Source: Methanobrevibacter sp.
GTDB taxonomy: Archaea; Methanobacteriota; Methanobacteria; Methanobacteriales; Methanobacteriaceae
NCBI GenBank assembly: GCA_017407115.1
Contig: JAFQXD010000046.1
Location: forward strand, 1-64,000
Reading direction: 5' to 3'
DNA length: 64,000 nt
Every line of letters starts with the position of its first letter. The first letter of the stretch is position 1. The position numbers and the translations under genes were made by a program. Shown here piece after piece: positions 1-9,297 of the stretch. The notes under the pieces were generated by a model. It worked only from the letters and a program-made list of their open reading frames with translations. It had not been told where the DNA came from and made no database searches.

Positions 1-111
1 ATCTATTGATTTTAATTGACCCATTTCAAATTTAATTAATTTTTAGAAAACACCGTAAGGAAACAATGATAAATTAATTAGAATATATAAAAAATAAGAG
101 TTTTGTGCAAG

Positions 112-127
112 TTTCTCACATGAGAAA
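112..127 (-). terminator. Hairpin just downstream of the broken adhesin gene
   Basis: The arms TTTCTCA (112-118) and TGAGAAA (121-127) are perfect reverse complements around a 2-base centre. They lie directly after the minus-strand stop codon at 130-132. The minus-strand continuation is AT-rich without a long uninterrupted T-run, so a terminator role is inferred. The remainder of 1-111 shows nothing recognisable. Confidence 0.4.
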
Positions 128-129
128 AT

Positions 130-1109
130 CTAGCACTCTATATCTAAAAATGTAGCATTGATTTTTGAGTTCAAATATTTACCGGCAGAATTGCTTGTGG
201 CAATAGTGGATTTGACAGTGACTTTGGTTGTAACCTTGACATCAGCATATTCACTTGTGATATCATATGTTCCGACACCCAAATTCAAAGCGACTGAGGC
301 CTGTCCTTTGGAATTTGTAGTGACAGTTTGGGTGTTGCCGTTTATTTTGATTTTAACTTTGGCATTTGCCATTGCGACATCTTTATTTGTTAATGTAACC
401 GTATATTTTTGAGACCCTCCATAATATTTAACCACATCGTTGGCAAGTAATTTATATGGGGATTTTACAACATTGAATGTGAAGTTTCCGACATAATTAA
501 TATCCGTGATTCTGCTAACGTGTTCAGTGCCATATAAACTTCTCATGTCTGGAGTTGCAAAACCTACCCGTACACAATATTCGCCGATTTCTGTTGGTAG
601 GAAAGTAGTTGAATATGCATAACCCACATTCGAAAAAACACTGCCGCTACGAATGATATCTACTGTAATGCTTTTTTTCACAGCACCGTCCTTAATTATT
701 TCTATGAAAACATGATTGTCATCAGTTTTCAGATATCCGTTAACGTAAGTGGCTATCCATTTTTCTCTGTTTACAGTAATGGTCATGTTTTCATTTACTG
801 TATATGAGCCTCCGATAAGTGGGGATTGAATCGTAATGCCTCATGCTTGAACTGTGAGGTAGCACCCATTTCGATGTCATCAGATGCTAGGGATAATTTA
901 TTTTCATCGTTTTCATTCACATCATCAGACTGATCTGTTGTAGAATTTACAGGAAATGATGCTCCATCATCCAATTCAATTTGTTCGGATGTGCTTTCCT
1001 GCAATGAATCAGTGTTTGTGGCAGTTAGATTATCTGCTGCACTAACACAACCTAATGTAACGACTACTGATAACAGTAACGTTACTAATATAATGTTTTT
1101 AAATTTCAT
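130..1109 (-). pseudogene. Adhesin-like surface protein, split by a frameshift
   Basis: Two minus-strand reading frames form one gene. The first (1109-795, 104 aa) starts with a signal peptide (MKFKNIILVTLLLSVVVTLGCVSAAD) followed by a Ser/Thr/Asp/Glu-rich linker. The second (786-130) is an extracellular beta-sandwich region, with an Ig-like repeat in its last ~100 residues (YYGGSQKYTVTL..., then VKIKINGN...TTNSKGQASVALNLGVGTY). The second frame stays open upstream of its ATG to a TGA at 841-843 and reads ITIQSPLIGGSYTVNENM, clearly continuing the domain. A one-base indel near 835-850 therefore separates the halves. The Ig-like repeat matches Methanobrevibacter adhesin-like proteins. It could be a true pseudogene, a phase-variable gene or a sequencing error. 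Confidence 0.75.
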
Positions 1110-1253
1110 AATTTTTCATTCCTGAGTTTTGTTAATCATATTTCTTTTTAAGGAAATATATAAAATTATCAAATGAAAAATAAAAACTTAGCAAAAAAAG
1201 AAAAAATAGATGTAAATGCCAAAGCATCTACCTTACAATAATATTTCAGCTCT

Positions 1254-1835
1254 TCAATTATCTTCAATATGGCTAAAACCTGTTTTTAATTCATGCAATT
1301 CCTCTTCAGGAATTTCATAAATCTCAGCGCTGTCGCTGACTATTTTACTTTGTCCAAACGGATCATGAATAATTAGAGTTGCAGTTCCATTTCCTTTTTT
1401 TAACTCTTGAATTTGATTGAGCGCATTTTTTCCATTGATTTGAGATTCCTCATCATCAAACAGCATCAATGCCTTTTTGACTGCATCCTCAAAACGGTTA
1501 AGCATCCCTTCGACGTTGGTCACATAACCTTCTGATTTTGGTCCGGGTTCTACTTTTATTCCGACTTCAGGTATTGAAACTGTTGCGGACTGGGATCTTA
1601 CAACTCTGACTGTCAGTGTATTTTTATTTATCTCAAGGACATATTTGGCAGGGTCATTCTGTTCCAGGGCAATGATGTCGCTGTGTTTGAATCCGCATTC
1701 AGGACATTGGATGGATGTTTCAAGAACCTTTCCAAAGTGAGGTATTTCAAGTTCCTTCATGATTGATTTTGCTTTTCCTTCAACGGAACATGCGGGACAT
1801 TTGATAATCATTTCAGTTAATTGGTCTTCATTCAT
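1254..1835 (-). CDS. ZPR1-type zinc-finger protein
   Basis: 193 aa. A four-cysteine ZPR1-like zinc finger lies at the N-terminus: CPACSVEGK at about residues 14-22 and CPECGFKHSDI at about 44-54, separated by a strand-rich segment (ELEIPHFGKVLETSIQ). The rest matches the single-copy archaeal ZPR1-related architecture (a beta-rich domain with VRVVRSQSATVSIPEVGI, then helices). Eukaryotic ZPR1 binds eEF1A; the archaeal role is not established. The start codon overlaps the 3' end of the 2-phosphoglycerate kinase gene by 8 bases, so the two are probably co-transcribed and translationally coupled. Confidence 0.8.
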   Translation of the reverse strand: MNEDQLTEMIIKCPACSVEGKAKSIMKELEIPHFGKVLETSIQCPECGFKHSDIIALEQNDPAKYVLEINKNTLTVRVVRSQSATVSIPEVGIKVEPGPKSEGYVTNVEGMLNRFEDAVKKALMLFDDEESQINGKNALNQIQELKKGNGTATLIIHDPFGQSKIVSDSAEIYEIPEEELHELKTGFSHIEDN

Positions 1836-2814
1836 TTAAAACATATCCTTTATCAGTTAATTCTTTAATAATTTCATCTAATTTCTCTTGATTTGAAGCG
1901 CAGATGGTTGTTTTTCTGTATTCTGACAATTTGTACAGTTCATTCAAGTACTCTTTTTTGCTTTCATCCTTTTCAATATTGCTGATGAATTTTTTGGCAG
2001 ATTCCACATCGCTTACATTTACATTTCTCACCAGAGGTTCTTTAAATCCTTTAATGTTATAGACAACCTTCTCAAGGCTCCCGTTGTTTTTGGTTATGAT
2101 TATGTCAATAACGTCAGTTAATTCATCAACATCATTTATCAGATTGATTGTCGCACAGGTTTTGTTAATGATGGCTAAAATCTTATCAAGGGTTTTATCA
2201 ATGGCTTCAGCTTTAATGATAGGTACGTTATTGGATGTGGCCTGCTTTAACAGGTGGTCGTGGATGATTCTATTTTCTCTGAAGAAATCAAGCTGCTTTC
2301 CACCCCTGTGAATCTGAACGGCTCTTTTGACAAACCTTTCTTTGTGGGCTTCCTCATCTGAACTCAATACAAAAAAGTAAATGTTTGCATAGTCCTTAAA
2401 CTGGTCAATGTTAATGAGTCCGGGAACCAGATGAACTCCTTCAATAATGATGTCGTCATAATCGGTAATTGCCCTTTGGATAATCTTTTCTAATCCAGGA
2501 ATTACTGATGCGGCGTGTTCATCAAAACCTGCAGACACTAATTCATCATAGCTTTCATAGCGATTCTTGTTTCTCAAATGTTTGTATGCATCATAAGATG
2601 AGCTATGCAGTGCCGGAGCATACTCTTTTCCAATAATTCCCCGTACAACTGCCCGTATAAAATCACTTTCTATTAAATGTTTTATATTTAATGATTTAGC
2701 TAGTTCTGCAGCTATTGTGGACTTTCCAATTCCAGATGCGCTTCCGATAAGTATAACATAAGGCTTTCTCATGTTACTTGCAGATTTAACATAATCTTTT
2801 TCTTTATTGCTCAT
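1828..2814 (-). CDS. 2-phosphoglycerate kinase
   Basis: 328 aa from the chosen ATG at 2814 (MSNKEKDYVKS). The open frame continues upstream to 2937, but that extension (MNSAIVSFPLLFAFCKIK...) is AT-rich and unlike the family. A P-loop, GSASGIGKST, lies near residue 23, followed by the archaeal signature IESDFIRAVVRGII. The C-terminal ~90 residues form a separate small domain. The enzyme phosphorylates 2-phosphoglycerate to 2,3-bisphosphoglycerate, the precursor of cyclic 2,3-diphosphoglycerate, a solute and phosphagen of Methanobacteriales. It is the first gene of a two-gene operon with the ZPR1-like gene. No strong ribosome site is seen before 2814, so an internal ATG at 2769 (MRKPYVILIG) remains possible. 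Confidence 0.85.
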   Translation of the reverse strand: MSNKEKDYVKSASNMRKPYVILIGSASGIGKSTIAAELAKSLNIKHLIESDFIRAVVRGIIGKEYAPALHSSSYDAYKHLRNKNRYESYDELVSAGFDEHAASVIPGLEKIIQRAITDYDDIIIEGVHLVPGLINIDQFKDYANIYFFVLSSDEEAHKERFVKRAVQIHRGGKQLDFFRENRIIHDHLLKQATSNNVPIIKAEAIDKTLDKILAIINKTCATINLINDVDELTDVIDIIITKNNGSLEKVVYNIKGFKEPLVRNVNVSDVESAKKFISNIEKDESKKEYLNELYKLSEYRKTTICASNQEKLDEIIKELTDKGYVLNE

Positions 2815-3454
2815 TAAAAATATATTTGTAATGATGTTAGTAAAATAGATATTGTTTATATTGTTCGTGATATATGAAACAAACTTGATTTTGCAAAAAG
2901 CAAATAAAAGTGGGAAAGAAACGATAGCTGAATTCATAATAATTTATTTTTTTTGTATGGTAATTTTGTACTTGTTGCATCTTTGATGACAGTTGTGTGA
3001 TAAAATTTGATAGTATCAGTATTATATATGTGCAATATTATCAATTTTTGATTGAGCATATTCAAGTTTTTATTGAGCAGTTTTTAATTAAATTTTTGAT
3101 TAATATTATAGATAATAAATAAGTAAGATATAATTTAATTAATCATAATTTTAATTATTTATTAAAAATATATAAAAGAAATTTATAAATTTTTGATGTT
3201 ACTAATCATTATAATTTTTTTCATATATTATCATTTTTTATAAAATCATTTCAAAATTTAAATTAACTTATTTGAGTTTTATTTTTAAAATAAATTAAAT
3301 TACTATTATTTTTAAGTATTTTAACTATTATTTACTTTTTTTTATTTTCAAAAATTTTATATACTTTATAATTTAATTTTATATTACTCAATAATTCAAA
3401 AGTAATATTATCATTTCAAGTGTATTTCTAATGTTTAATAAAGAGAGTAAAACT
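2815..3454. other. Very AT-rich intergenic region
   Basis: About 640 bases, almost entirely A/T with many short poly-A/T tracts. It must contain the minus-strand promoter of the 2-phosphoglycerate kinase gene and the plus-strand promoter of the gene starting at 3455. TATA-like stretches are too numerous to single one out. No RNA gene, repeat array or supported ORF is visible. Confidence 0.6.
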
Positions 3455-3906
3455 ATGAAGTATAAGATCTTTATTTATTAAATCCTAATTATGAAAATTA
3501 TCCAAATATTACGATTTATGAAGGAATTGATTATAATACTCAAAAATTGTTCGATAAAAATCCTACTATTTTAGTATTAAATGGACAATCACTTGAAGAT
3601 TATGTTAAATTCCAATTTAATAATTTTGGCAATAATGACGATTTTGATTGGGAAAATGAGGAGTATTACCATTGTATAGAAGTAATTGATTTTAATTATA
3701 AATTAGCTCCAGGAGGTCCAAAACCTATTAACGAATCTTTTTTTGAGGTTGGGAAATTTATTAAAGAAAATTATGATTTATTATTAGAGAACATTGAGGA
3801 ATCTAATTATAAAGGAATTATTACAAAAGCAGGTTGGATTGGTATTGCAATTTATATAGTAATATTAACAATATTGAATTATTTTAAGAATATGCTTGAT
3901 AGATAG
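3455..3906 (+). pseudogene. Small unknown protein, apparent frameshift near the start
   Basis: The supported frame runs to 3906 and ends with a hydrophobic helix (GIAIYIVILTILNYF), suggesting a membrane-anchored acidic protein. From the TTG at 3547 it gives 119 aa. The same frame is open upstream and reads YLLNPNYENYPNITIYEGIDYNTQK back to a stop at about 3463. An ATG with a GAGAG ribosome-like site at 3455 begins MKYKI in another frame and stops after 8 codons; losing or gaining one base near 3466-3472 would join them. I infer one gene of about 150 aa with a frameshift. The family is not recognised. It sits in an AT-rich patch of small unknown genes beside a transposase remnant. Confidence 0.45.
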
Positions 3907-3919
3907 GTGATTAATATGG

Positions 3920-4132
3920 ATGAGACTTTTTTTGTTGTGGGAGGTTATGTTTTATCTTTTTTTGATTCTTTTGATTATATTCTTTAATAGTTGGTTGATT
4001 GTTATTTTCTTGCCTTTATTTTTTTATATTTATTTTTACTATTATAGGGTTGTTAAGAATTACAATAGGATTCATCTTTATATCTTCTGTTTAATTTTAA
4101 TTTTTGGTAATTTAATATTATTGTTTATGTAA
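3920..4132 (+). CDS. Small hydrophobic membrane protein
   Basis: 70 aa, almost wholly hydrophobic, with two to three membrane segments separated by a short basic/tyrosine-rich loop (YYYRVVKNYNRIHLY). A GGTGA ribosome site at 3907-3911 serves the ATG at 3920. A closer ATG at 3916 opens a 23-codon frame in another register and is less convincing. The family is not recognised. It lies between two small genes on the same strand with short gaps, probably one transcript. Confidence 0.45.
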   Translation: MRLFLLWEVMFYLFLILLIIFFNSWLIVIFLPLFFYIYFYYYRVVKNYNRIHLYIFCLILIFGNLILLFM

Positions 4133-4145
4133 ATTAGGGATAAAT

Positions 4146-4550
4146 ATGTCATTTAAAAGTAAGTTAAAATATAGAAAAGCATATAAAAAAATCCAAGATG
4201 AAGATTATAATAATGCTATCAAATATTTTAAAAAATCATTTGATGATTATTCTGATGATTTGTCTTTTTTATATAATTTTGCTTATTGTTATTACCAAAT
4301 TAAGGATTATGGGAATTACATTGAAATAATAAATAAATTAATATATTTGGATGATTCCTATGAAGATGCATTCAATCTTAAGGCAGGTTGTTTTGTATAT
4401 TTGGGAAAATTCTGTGAAGCACTAAATTGTTTGAAGGACTTTTTAGAAAAATATGATGGATCTCCATCATTATTAAACCACAAAAATGAAATTGAAATGA
4501 TGTGCGAGATGTCAAAAAAAGGCGGAATACAAATTAATATTGTGGAGTGA
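4146..4550 (+). CDS. TPR-repeat protein
   Basis: 134 aa. Tetratricopeptide-like helix pairs cover residues ~8-100, for example AYKKIQDEDYNNAIKYFKKS, LYNFAYCYYQIKDYGNYIEI and AFNLKAGCFVYLGKFCEALN, with canonical small/aromatic spacing. It is likely a cytoplasmic protein-interaction module; no partner can be named. It starts 13 bases after the preceding gene in the same low-GC patch. A second, larger TPR protein lies at 21648-22436. Confidence 0.6.
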   Translation: MSFKSKLKYRKAYKKIQDEDYNNAIKYFKKSFDDYSDDLSFLYNFAYCYYQIKDYGNYIEIINKLIYLDDSYEDAFNLKAGCFVYLGKFCEALNCLKDFLEKYDGSPSLLNHKNEIEMMCEMSKKGGIQINIVE

Positions 4551-4626
4551 ATAATATAATTGTTCTGCTTTTAAAAATCGTTAATTATAAATTAATAGTA
4601 TAGTGGTTTTATGAAGTTTAGGGATT

Positions 4627-4998
4627 TTAGTTTAAAAAATAAATAGGGGTATAGTAAAATTTACCTTCTGAGAACTTCTGAAAATCTGTTTTTGAGTTAA
4701 TTCTTAAGTATGTGATTATGTCTGCTAATAGTACAACAATTGCAGTGTATTTTGATATTGAATTGAGTGTATATCTGTTTAATTGTTTAAATCCCAATCC
4801 TTCTTTGAGTAATTTGAAGAAATCTTCAATGAATCCTCGATGACATTTAATTTTGTCTCGTTCATCTATTTTTTGTAAAAATTCATTAACTATCATGTTA
4901 ATTTCAGGAATGTCTTTTATTGCATTCTTGTCATTTTTATTCTCTAGAAGTTGGATAATAGGTTGTTCGATAATGATTGGGGGAATTTTCACGTCCGT
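4627..4998 (-). mobile_element. Transposase C-terminal remnant
   Basis: A minus-strand frame of about 120 residues resembles the C-terminal part of DDE (IS4/IS5-type) transposases. It contains a charged segment KCHRGFIEDFFKLLKEGLG followed by a hydrophobic helix (YTAIVVLLADIITYL). There is no N-terminal or catalytic portion: a stop lies at 4999-5001 and plus-strand coding continues from there, so the element is truncated. No terminal inverted repeats were found. The exact family is uncertain. It apparently sits inside a membrane-protein gene (see 4993-5599). Confidence 0.6.
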
Positions 4999-5599
4999 TT
5001 ATTTTTCATTAATTATTTATTCCAGAGATTGGCTTGATAATAAAATAGGGTTATTTTACGATGAATTTATAGGTCTTTCTTATCAAGGCGTTATATTGTG
5101 GTTAGTTGCTATAAGCATTAGTTTATCATGGGGATTTTTTGGTATTGCTTTTGTAAAAACCCATAATATTTATGTTTCATTAATAAGAGGGGTGGTTGTT
5201 TATTTTCCACCGATATTTATGCTTTTGAGGTTGAATGTTTATCGTAATGAGAATAGTCGCCGTTTATTGGTTGAAGATGAATGTGGAAATAAATCTTATC
5301 AGCAGGTTATTGGCTATCATCCTGTTCCTTATTTTTTAATAGGGCTCATGTTATGTAAAGGTCCGTTATCTGTATCATTAAGTAATGTTGTTAAAAGTTT
5401 AATATTTAATGCAGGGGATTTATATTATAATTTATACTGTTTCAGTCTTTCATTAATGCTTGGATGTTTTATTCTATCTCCTGATATTGCAAATAAGATT
5501 TTACCTTTTGAGTTGAAAACATTGGATGGTCTGAAAAAGTTTCTAATAATGTCATTTGCATTGATTATGGGAGTATTTTTATTGATGGTTCAATTTTAA
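4993..5599 (+). pseudogene. Membrane protein gene truncated by a transposase remnant
   Basis: From about 4993 the frame reads TSVYFSLIIYSRDWLDNKIG and gives ~200 residues with about five membrane segments. The frame continues upstream to 4853, but that part is antisense to the transposase remnant and is not genuine sequence of this gene. A short 5' piece may survive at 4611-4646 (ATG AAG TTT AGG..., MKFRDFSLKNK) on the far side of the remnant. The family is not recognised. I infer a gene disrupted by an insertion that later decayed; recombination joining unrelated ends is the alternative. Confidence 0.5.
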
Positions 5600-5837
5600 A
5601 CATGATATATGTAAAATTAAATTAAATCTTGATTTTCATTGTTAAGAAAATTTTTAATAACATTAACAATTTATTAAAATTAAATTAATGTGGGGATTTT
5701 TACTGTATTAACATTATACATTTATTAATGTGAAAATTTATAAATAATTATAATATCATTTTTTGAAAATTTTTTTTAAAAAATAAAGATAATAAATTTA
5801 CATGATTTAGTTATAAGTTATAAATTATAGGATAGGG

Positions 5838-6899
5838 GTGAAATTTTTGTATTCAGTAAAGTCAGTTAAGGAAATTCAAGATTTAAATCCGTTCATCGTA
5901 GTTGGATGTGGCGGAGGAGGTGAAAAATTCTCCAATCTTGAGGGTATCGAGACAGTAGGATTCATTGATGATGATGAAAGAAAACAGGGAAAGCAATTTT
6001 GCAGTCAAATTGTTTCCGGCAGTTTGGAAAAATGTCTGGAAGGAGCTCCGGATGCAAAGTCTCTTGTTATAATGTTACCTATCGGTGCGGAAGGTGCTGC
6101 CTTAAAGTATGCGGTTCAGGCTATCGATGCAGGTTTGAACGTTGTCACTTCTTTTAGATCATTGTCTGTCGAAGAGAATTTGTCCTTAAAGAAATTTGCT
6201 GATTCAAAAAATGTTGTTATTAAGGAAATCGGACCAAGATTGGATGTCGTTGAAAAAATTGCAGGTATTGCCCCTGAAAAATCATGTGAAGTGTTGCCAA
6301 AGATATCCTATAAACCTAATGCTCCTGTAATTTTTGTTGGAGGGACATCCCAGGAATGCGGTAAAAGAACCACTACCAAAATGCTAGGTCTTGCAGCCAG
6401 CGAAAGAGGTTTGACTCCCGCCATAATATCAACTGACGAAATGGGTTTGGAAGAACCTACTGATTTTAATTTTAGGGCTGGAAGTTTGTCCGCTATGGAT
6501 GTTCCGGCAGCAGTTTTATCTGCAATCAAATATGCTGAAGAAACCAAAAAACCTGACATTATTTTTATTGAAGGCCAATCCAGCTTAACTGAAATGGGAA
6601 ATCCTCATCCTAGAGGTTTGTCTGCTGCAATCTTAATTGGTGCTGCTCCTGATGCGGTTATTGTTGGACACAGGCCAAATCATCCATACAGAGAGCCTAG
6701 AGGTATTGAAGAGGAAATCAAGGCTATTGAAGCTGTTGAACCTACAAAAGTCGTTGGTTTGTCTGTCAACTTTAAAAATGCTAGTTTAGATTTATGTCCT
6801 GAATACTTTGAATCTAAATATAATTTGCCTGTTGAAGATGTTTACAATAATGGAGCTTCTAAACTGTTAGATGCTATTTTCAAATATTTAGAGGAGTAA
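5838..6899 (+). CDS. DUF1611 family NTP-binding protein
   Basis: 353 aa. The N-terminal Rossmann-like half has VVGCGGGG at 21-28. The C-terminal half is a P-loop NTPase-like domain with [13 protein letters not shown] at about 168-180 and conserved [19 protein letters not shown]. This is the DUF1611 arrangement; distant relatives include dethiobiotin-synthetase-like P-loop enzymes. The substrate is unknown. The GTG at 5838 begins inside an AGGGGTG stretch; the TTG at 5847, 6 bases after that GGTG, is an equally good start. It is 5 bases upstream of sepF, indicating an operon. Confidence 0.75.
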   Translation: MKFLYSVKSVKEIQDLNPFIVVGCGGGGEKFSNLEGIETVGFIDDDERKQGKQFCSQIVSGSLEKCLEGAPDAKSLVIMLPIGAEGAALKYAVQAIDAGLNVVTSFRSLSVEENLSLKKFADSKNVVIKEIGPRLDVVEKIAGIAPEKSCEVLPKISYKPNAPVIFVGGTSQECGKRTTTKMLGLAASERGLTPAIISTDEMGLEEPTDFNFRAGSLSAMDVPAAVLSAIKYAEETKKPDIIFIEGQSSLTEMGNPHPRGLSAAILIGAAPDAVIVGHRPNHPYREPRGIEEEIKAIEAVEPTKVVGLSVNFKNASLDLCPEYFESKYNLPVEDVYNNGASKLLDAIFKYLEE

Positions 6900-6904
6900 T
6901 TGAA

Positions 6905-7417
6905 ATGAGTTTTATGGATAATTTAAAAAGAAGTTTGGGCTATGAAGAAACTGAAATTGCAAAAAAAGACAATAAGGAAAGTGCATTGGATAACTTATCT
7001 GCAATGATAAATAATCTCACTAAGACTGAAAACAGACCTAATAATTCACATAAACAGCCTAATAATCAATACTCTCAATCTAAACCAAGACCAACACCAA
7101 ATCCTGCTCCGGTTTATGAGGATGAGTATGAAGTGATTATTCCTGAACAATCATTATATGAGATTATTTTAATCAGGCCAAAAACCATAGATGACATCAA
7201 CTATGTTGTTGATCAGGTTATTGAAGAAAACAATCCGGTTATTCTTGATTTGTCATTTTTAGAAAGGGAAAGCGCTGCTAACTTTAAATTGGCCGGCGAT
7301 AAAATCAAACAGATGAGATCAATATATGGTGTTCAAGCGTTATTGCTCGCAAGAACTGACGATAAAGATTTAATAATTGTCTCTCCTAAAAAGGTAAGAG
7401 TAATCAATAAAGGATAG
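6905..7417 (+). CDS. sepF: Cell division protein SepF (archaeal)
   Basis: 170 aa with the SepF plan: an N-terminal membrane-targeting amphipathic helix (MSFMDNLKRSLGYEE), a ~60-residue linker rich in N, P, Q and S, then a compact DUF552-type domain from about residue 75 to the end (IPEQSLYEIILIRPKTIDDI... VILDLSFLERE... GVQALLLAR...LIIVSPKKVRV). Archaeal SepF tethers FtsZ to the membrane at the division site and has been studied in Methanobrevibacter smithii. It follows the DUF1611 gene by 5 bases. A terminator-like hairpin follows the stop codon. Confidence 0.9.
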   Translation: MSFMDNLKRSLGYEETEIAKKDNKESALDNLSAMINNLTKTENRPNNSHKQPNNQYSQSKPRPTPNPAPVYEDEYEVIIPEQSLYEIILIRPKTIDDINYVVDQVIEENNPVILDLSFLERESAANFKLAGDKIKQMRSIYGVQALLLARTDDKDLIIVSPKKVRVINKG

Positions 7418-7450
7418 GTAGATTAATTTCTACTTACACTCTTTTTTTTT
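7418..7450 (+). terminator. Terminator-like hairpin after sepF
   Basis: GTAGA (7418-7422) and TCTAC (7429-7433) pair around a 6-base loop, followed by a run of nine T at 7442-7450. It begins immediately after the sepF stop and overlaps the 3' end of the convergent transporter gene. Confidence 0.55.
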
Positions 7451-8340
7451 AAAAATTTCAAATATCTAATTAAAATATATACTACGATTGCAATGGCTAT
7501 TGCAGTTTCTGTTTTTGACATAAAAATCAATGCCAGATTTGTACTTATTTTTGCTGTAAATTCCTTTGTTGCCAGTGTGCTTATTACAAATGGAAATGTG
7601 AATGCTGCAAAACTTGGATAGAACTCCAAATTTCTATATTCGATGAATTTTAAAAGAGAAAATATGTAAAAAATGCATGCAAAGACATATAAAACAATTA
7701 CAAATTCATTTGATATTGTTTTTGCAGTATTGAGATATCCTACAATCAATATGCTGAAAATCGCGTTAAATATGCATATTAAAGGTTTGTTGGCATTGGG
7801 AATATCTGGCTTTTCAATGTATCTGTAGATTACTAAAGGCAATGTGATTGCCATGGCTATGAATCCGATAATGAAAAAGAAAAATCCAATTTCAGTTATG
7901 GCATGGACTTTTGATGTTATTGCTGCCATGGTTATTCCGACAAACACTATCCAGTAGCTCGGATAGACATTAGAAATATCAAAATTATGCATGATAAAAT
8001 GATAGGTAAAGTAAATCATTAGCGAAATATGCAGGACTATTCCAATAATCCATAGGGCATATGCAATAGTGGAACTAAATTGCATGATGTATGTAGATAG
8101 AATCATCAAACTCATAGAAAATGTTCCGGAACTGCTTACAATCACTGGATTTCTGAAGTCATTTTTGATGTTGTCTGTGAATAAAACCAGTTTTAAAACA
8201 ATTAAAATTAAAAATATCAAACCAATACTGCCAAAAATAAGTTTTAGGTATGGATGGATGTCCTGTGTTAAATTACCAAGTGATAATAATGCAAGAATCA
8301 ACCCACAAATAGGTATTGGAATATTTTTAATCAAATTCAT
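7423..8340 (-). CDS. TDT/SLAC1-family membrane transporter
   Basis: 305 aa with about ten closely spaced membrane helices and almost no soluble parts. The pattern matches the tellurite-resistance/dicarboxylate transporter (TDT, SLAC1-like) family: PICGLILALLSLGN at the N-terminus, the YPSYWIVFVGI segment near residue 130, and a late FYPSFAAFTFPFVISTLA segment. The family moves anions or dicarboxylates; the substrate here is unknown. No clear ribosome site precedes the ATG at 8340, so a short-leader or leaderless transcript is possible. It converges with sepF. Confidence 0.75.
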   Translation of the reverse strand: MNLIKNIPIPICGLILALLSLGNLTQDIHPYLKLIFGSIGLIFLILIVLKLVLFTDNIKNDFRNPVIVSSSGTFSMSLMILSTYIMQFSSTIAYALWIIGIVLHISLMIYFTYHFIMHNFDISNVYPSYWIVFVGITMAAITSKVHAITEIGFFFFIIGFIAMAITLPLVIYRYIEKPDIPNANKPLICIFNAIFSILIVGYLNTAKTISNEFVIVLYVFACIFYIFSLLKFIEYRNLEFYPSFAAFTFPFVISTLATKEFTAKISTNLALIFMSKTETAIAIAIVVYILIRYLKFLKKKSVSRN

Positions 8341-8358
8341 GATTTTTTAATATATTGA

Positions 8359-9114
8359 TTATATATTAAAAAAGTTTTGAGCATTTTCATGAGATATTTT
8401 TTCGATGTTCTCTTGGCTATAACCTAATTTGTGCAATTCGCGTATTGTTTTTGGAACGGATAGTGGGTCGGATGGCTTGTTGCTGATATCGCTGTTTAAT
8501 AGGAATTTATCAAATCCGTATTCATCTAAAATATAAATTGCATCTTCCTTTTCCATTTTTTGTGGCTGAACTGTCAGGCCAAGCATGCAATCGGTGTTCA
8601 TCGCATAGTCCACGACATCCGGATTGATGTGGTCAATAACAGCTTGACTTTCATCTAAATGCTGAGGCAATATTTTTAAAATCTCTTCCAGCACCTCTTT
8701 TTTGTTTTTTCTTGGTGTGTGGATGATGACTTTGGAGTTGGTTTCATCTGCAATGTCCAACTGCTTTTTAAAAGTGTTAATTTCACTATCTGTTAAATTT
8801 TCAAGACCGATTTCGCCAATTGCGACAATCTCTTCATTTTCAATCCACTTGTATAGGTTTTCATAGATTATTTGAGGGTTGCTAATGGTGTTTGTCGGAT
8901 GTATTCCTAAAGCTACCTTTAAATCAAGGCCGTATTCACGCCCTCTTTTTGTATCATATTCCAGAATTCTGTTCAGATGGTTTAGGAGTATGGATTCGTT
9001 TTCTATTTTATACGGATAATAGCTGCAGGTTATGGCAGTATCTATTCCTGCCAGATACATTTTTTCAAAATCCTCGCTACTTCTTGAATCGGCATGCATG
9101 TGTGTGTCAATCAT
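8359..9114 (-). CDS. TatD-related metal-dependent hydrolase
   Basis: 251 aa. The N-terminal metal motif DTHMHAD (residues 3-9) and ALGIHPTN and VAIGEIGLE match the TatD/amidohydrolase barrel. Later metal or catalytic candidates are VIIHTPR, AVIDHINPD and LLNSDIS. Archaeal members are generally predicted hydrolases or deoxyribonucleases; the activity is not proven. A GTGAT ribosome-like site precedes the ATG at 9114. It lies 18 bases upstream of the TDT transporter on the same strand and may be co-transcribed. Confidence 0.8.
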   Translation of the reverse strand: MIDTHMHADSRSSEDFEKMYLAGIDTAITCSYYPYKIENESILLNHLNRILEYDTKRGREYGLDLKVALGIHPTNTISNPQIIYENLYKWIENEEIVAIGEIGLENLTDSEINTFKKQLDIADETNSKVIIHTPRKNKKEVLEEILKILPQHLDESQAVIDHINPDVVDYAMNTDCMLGLTVQPQKMEKEDAIYILDEYGFDKFLLNSDISNKPSDPLSVPKTIRELHKLGYSQENIEKISHENAQNFFNI

Positions 9115-9297
9115 TTTATCACAAAATAACTATTTATATAGACTTATTTTTGTTTGTTCTATTTTAAAAAAATATCTAAAAAATTTATGGTTTTTAAATT
9201 TTTTGCAAGTGTTGTTTGATGCTTTTGTTCACTTTGGTATATTTTATATTTTTTAGTAATAAAAATAAGTCTGTAAGTAATACCATAGGTGAGTTTC

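Noticed and set aside
158..412. Plus-strand frame opposite the adhesin
   Set aside because: Antisense shadow of a gene with a clear signal peptide and Ig-like repeat; no ribosome site or domain.
2815..2937. N-terminal extension of 2-phosphoglycerate kinase
   Set aside because: 41 extra AT-rich codons upstream of the P-loop domain; the family starts close to the ATG at 2814.
4853..4992. The first ~47 codons of the long plus-strand frame 4853-5599 as the true N-terminus of the membrane protein
   Set aside because: They are exactly antisense to the transposase C-terminus; genuine membrane-protein sequence starts only near 4993.
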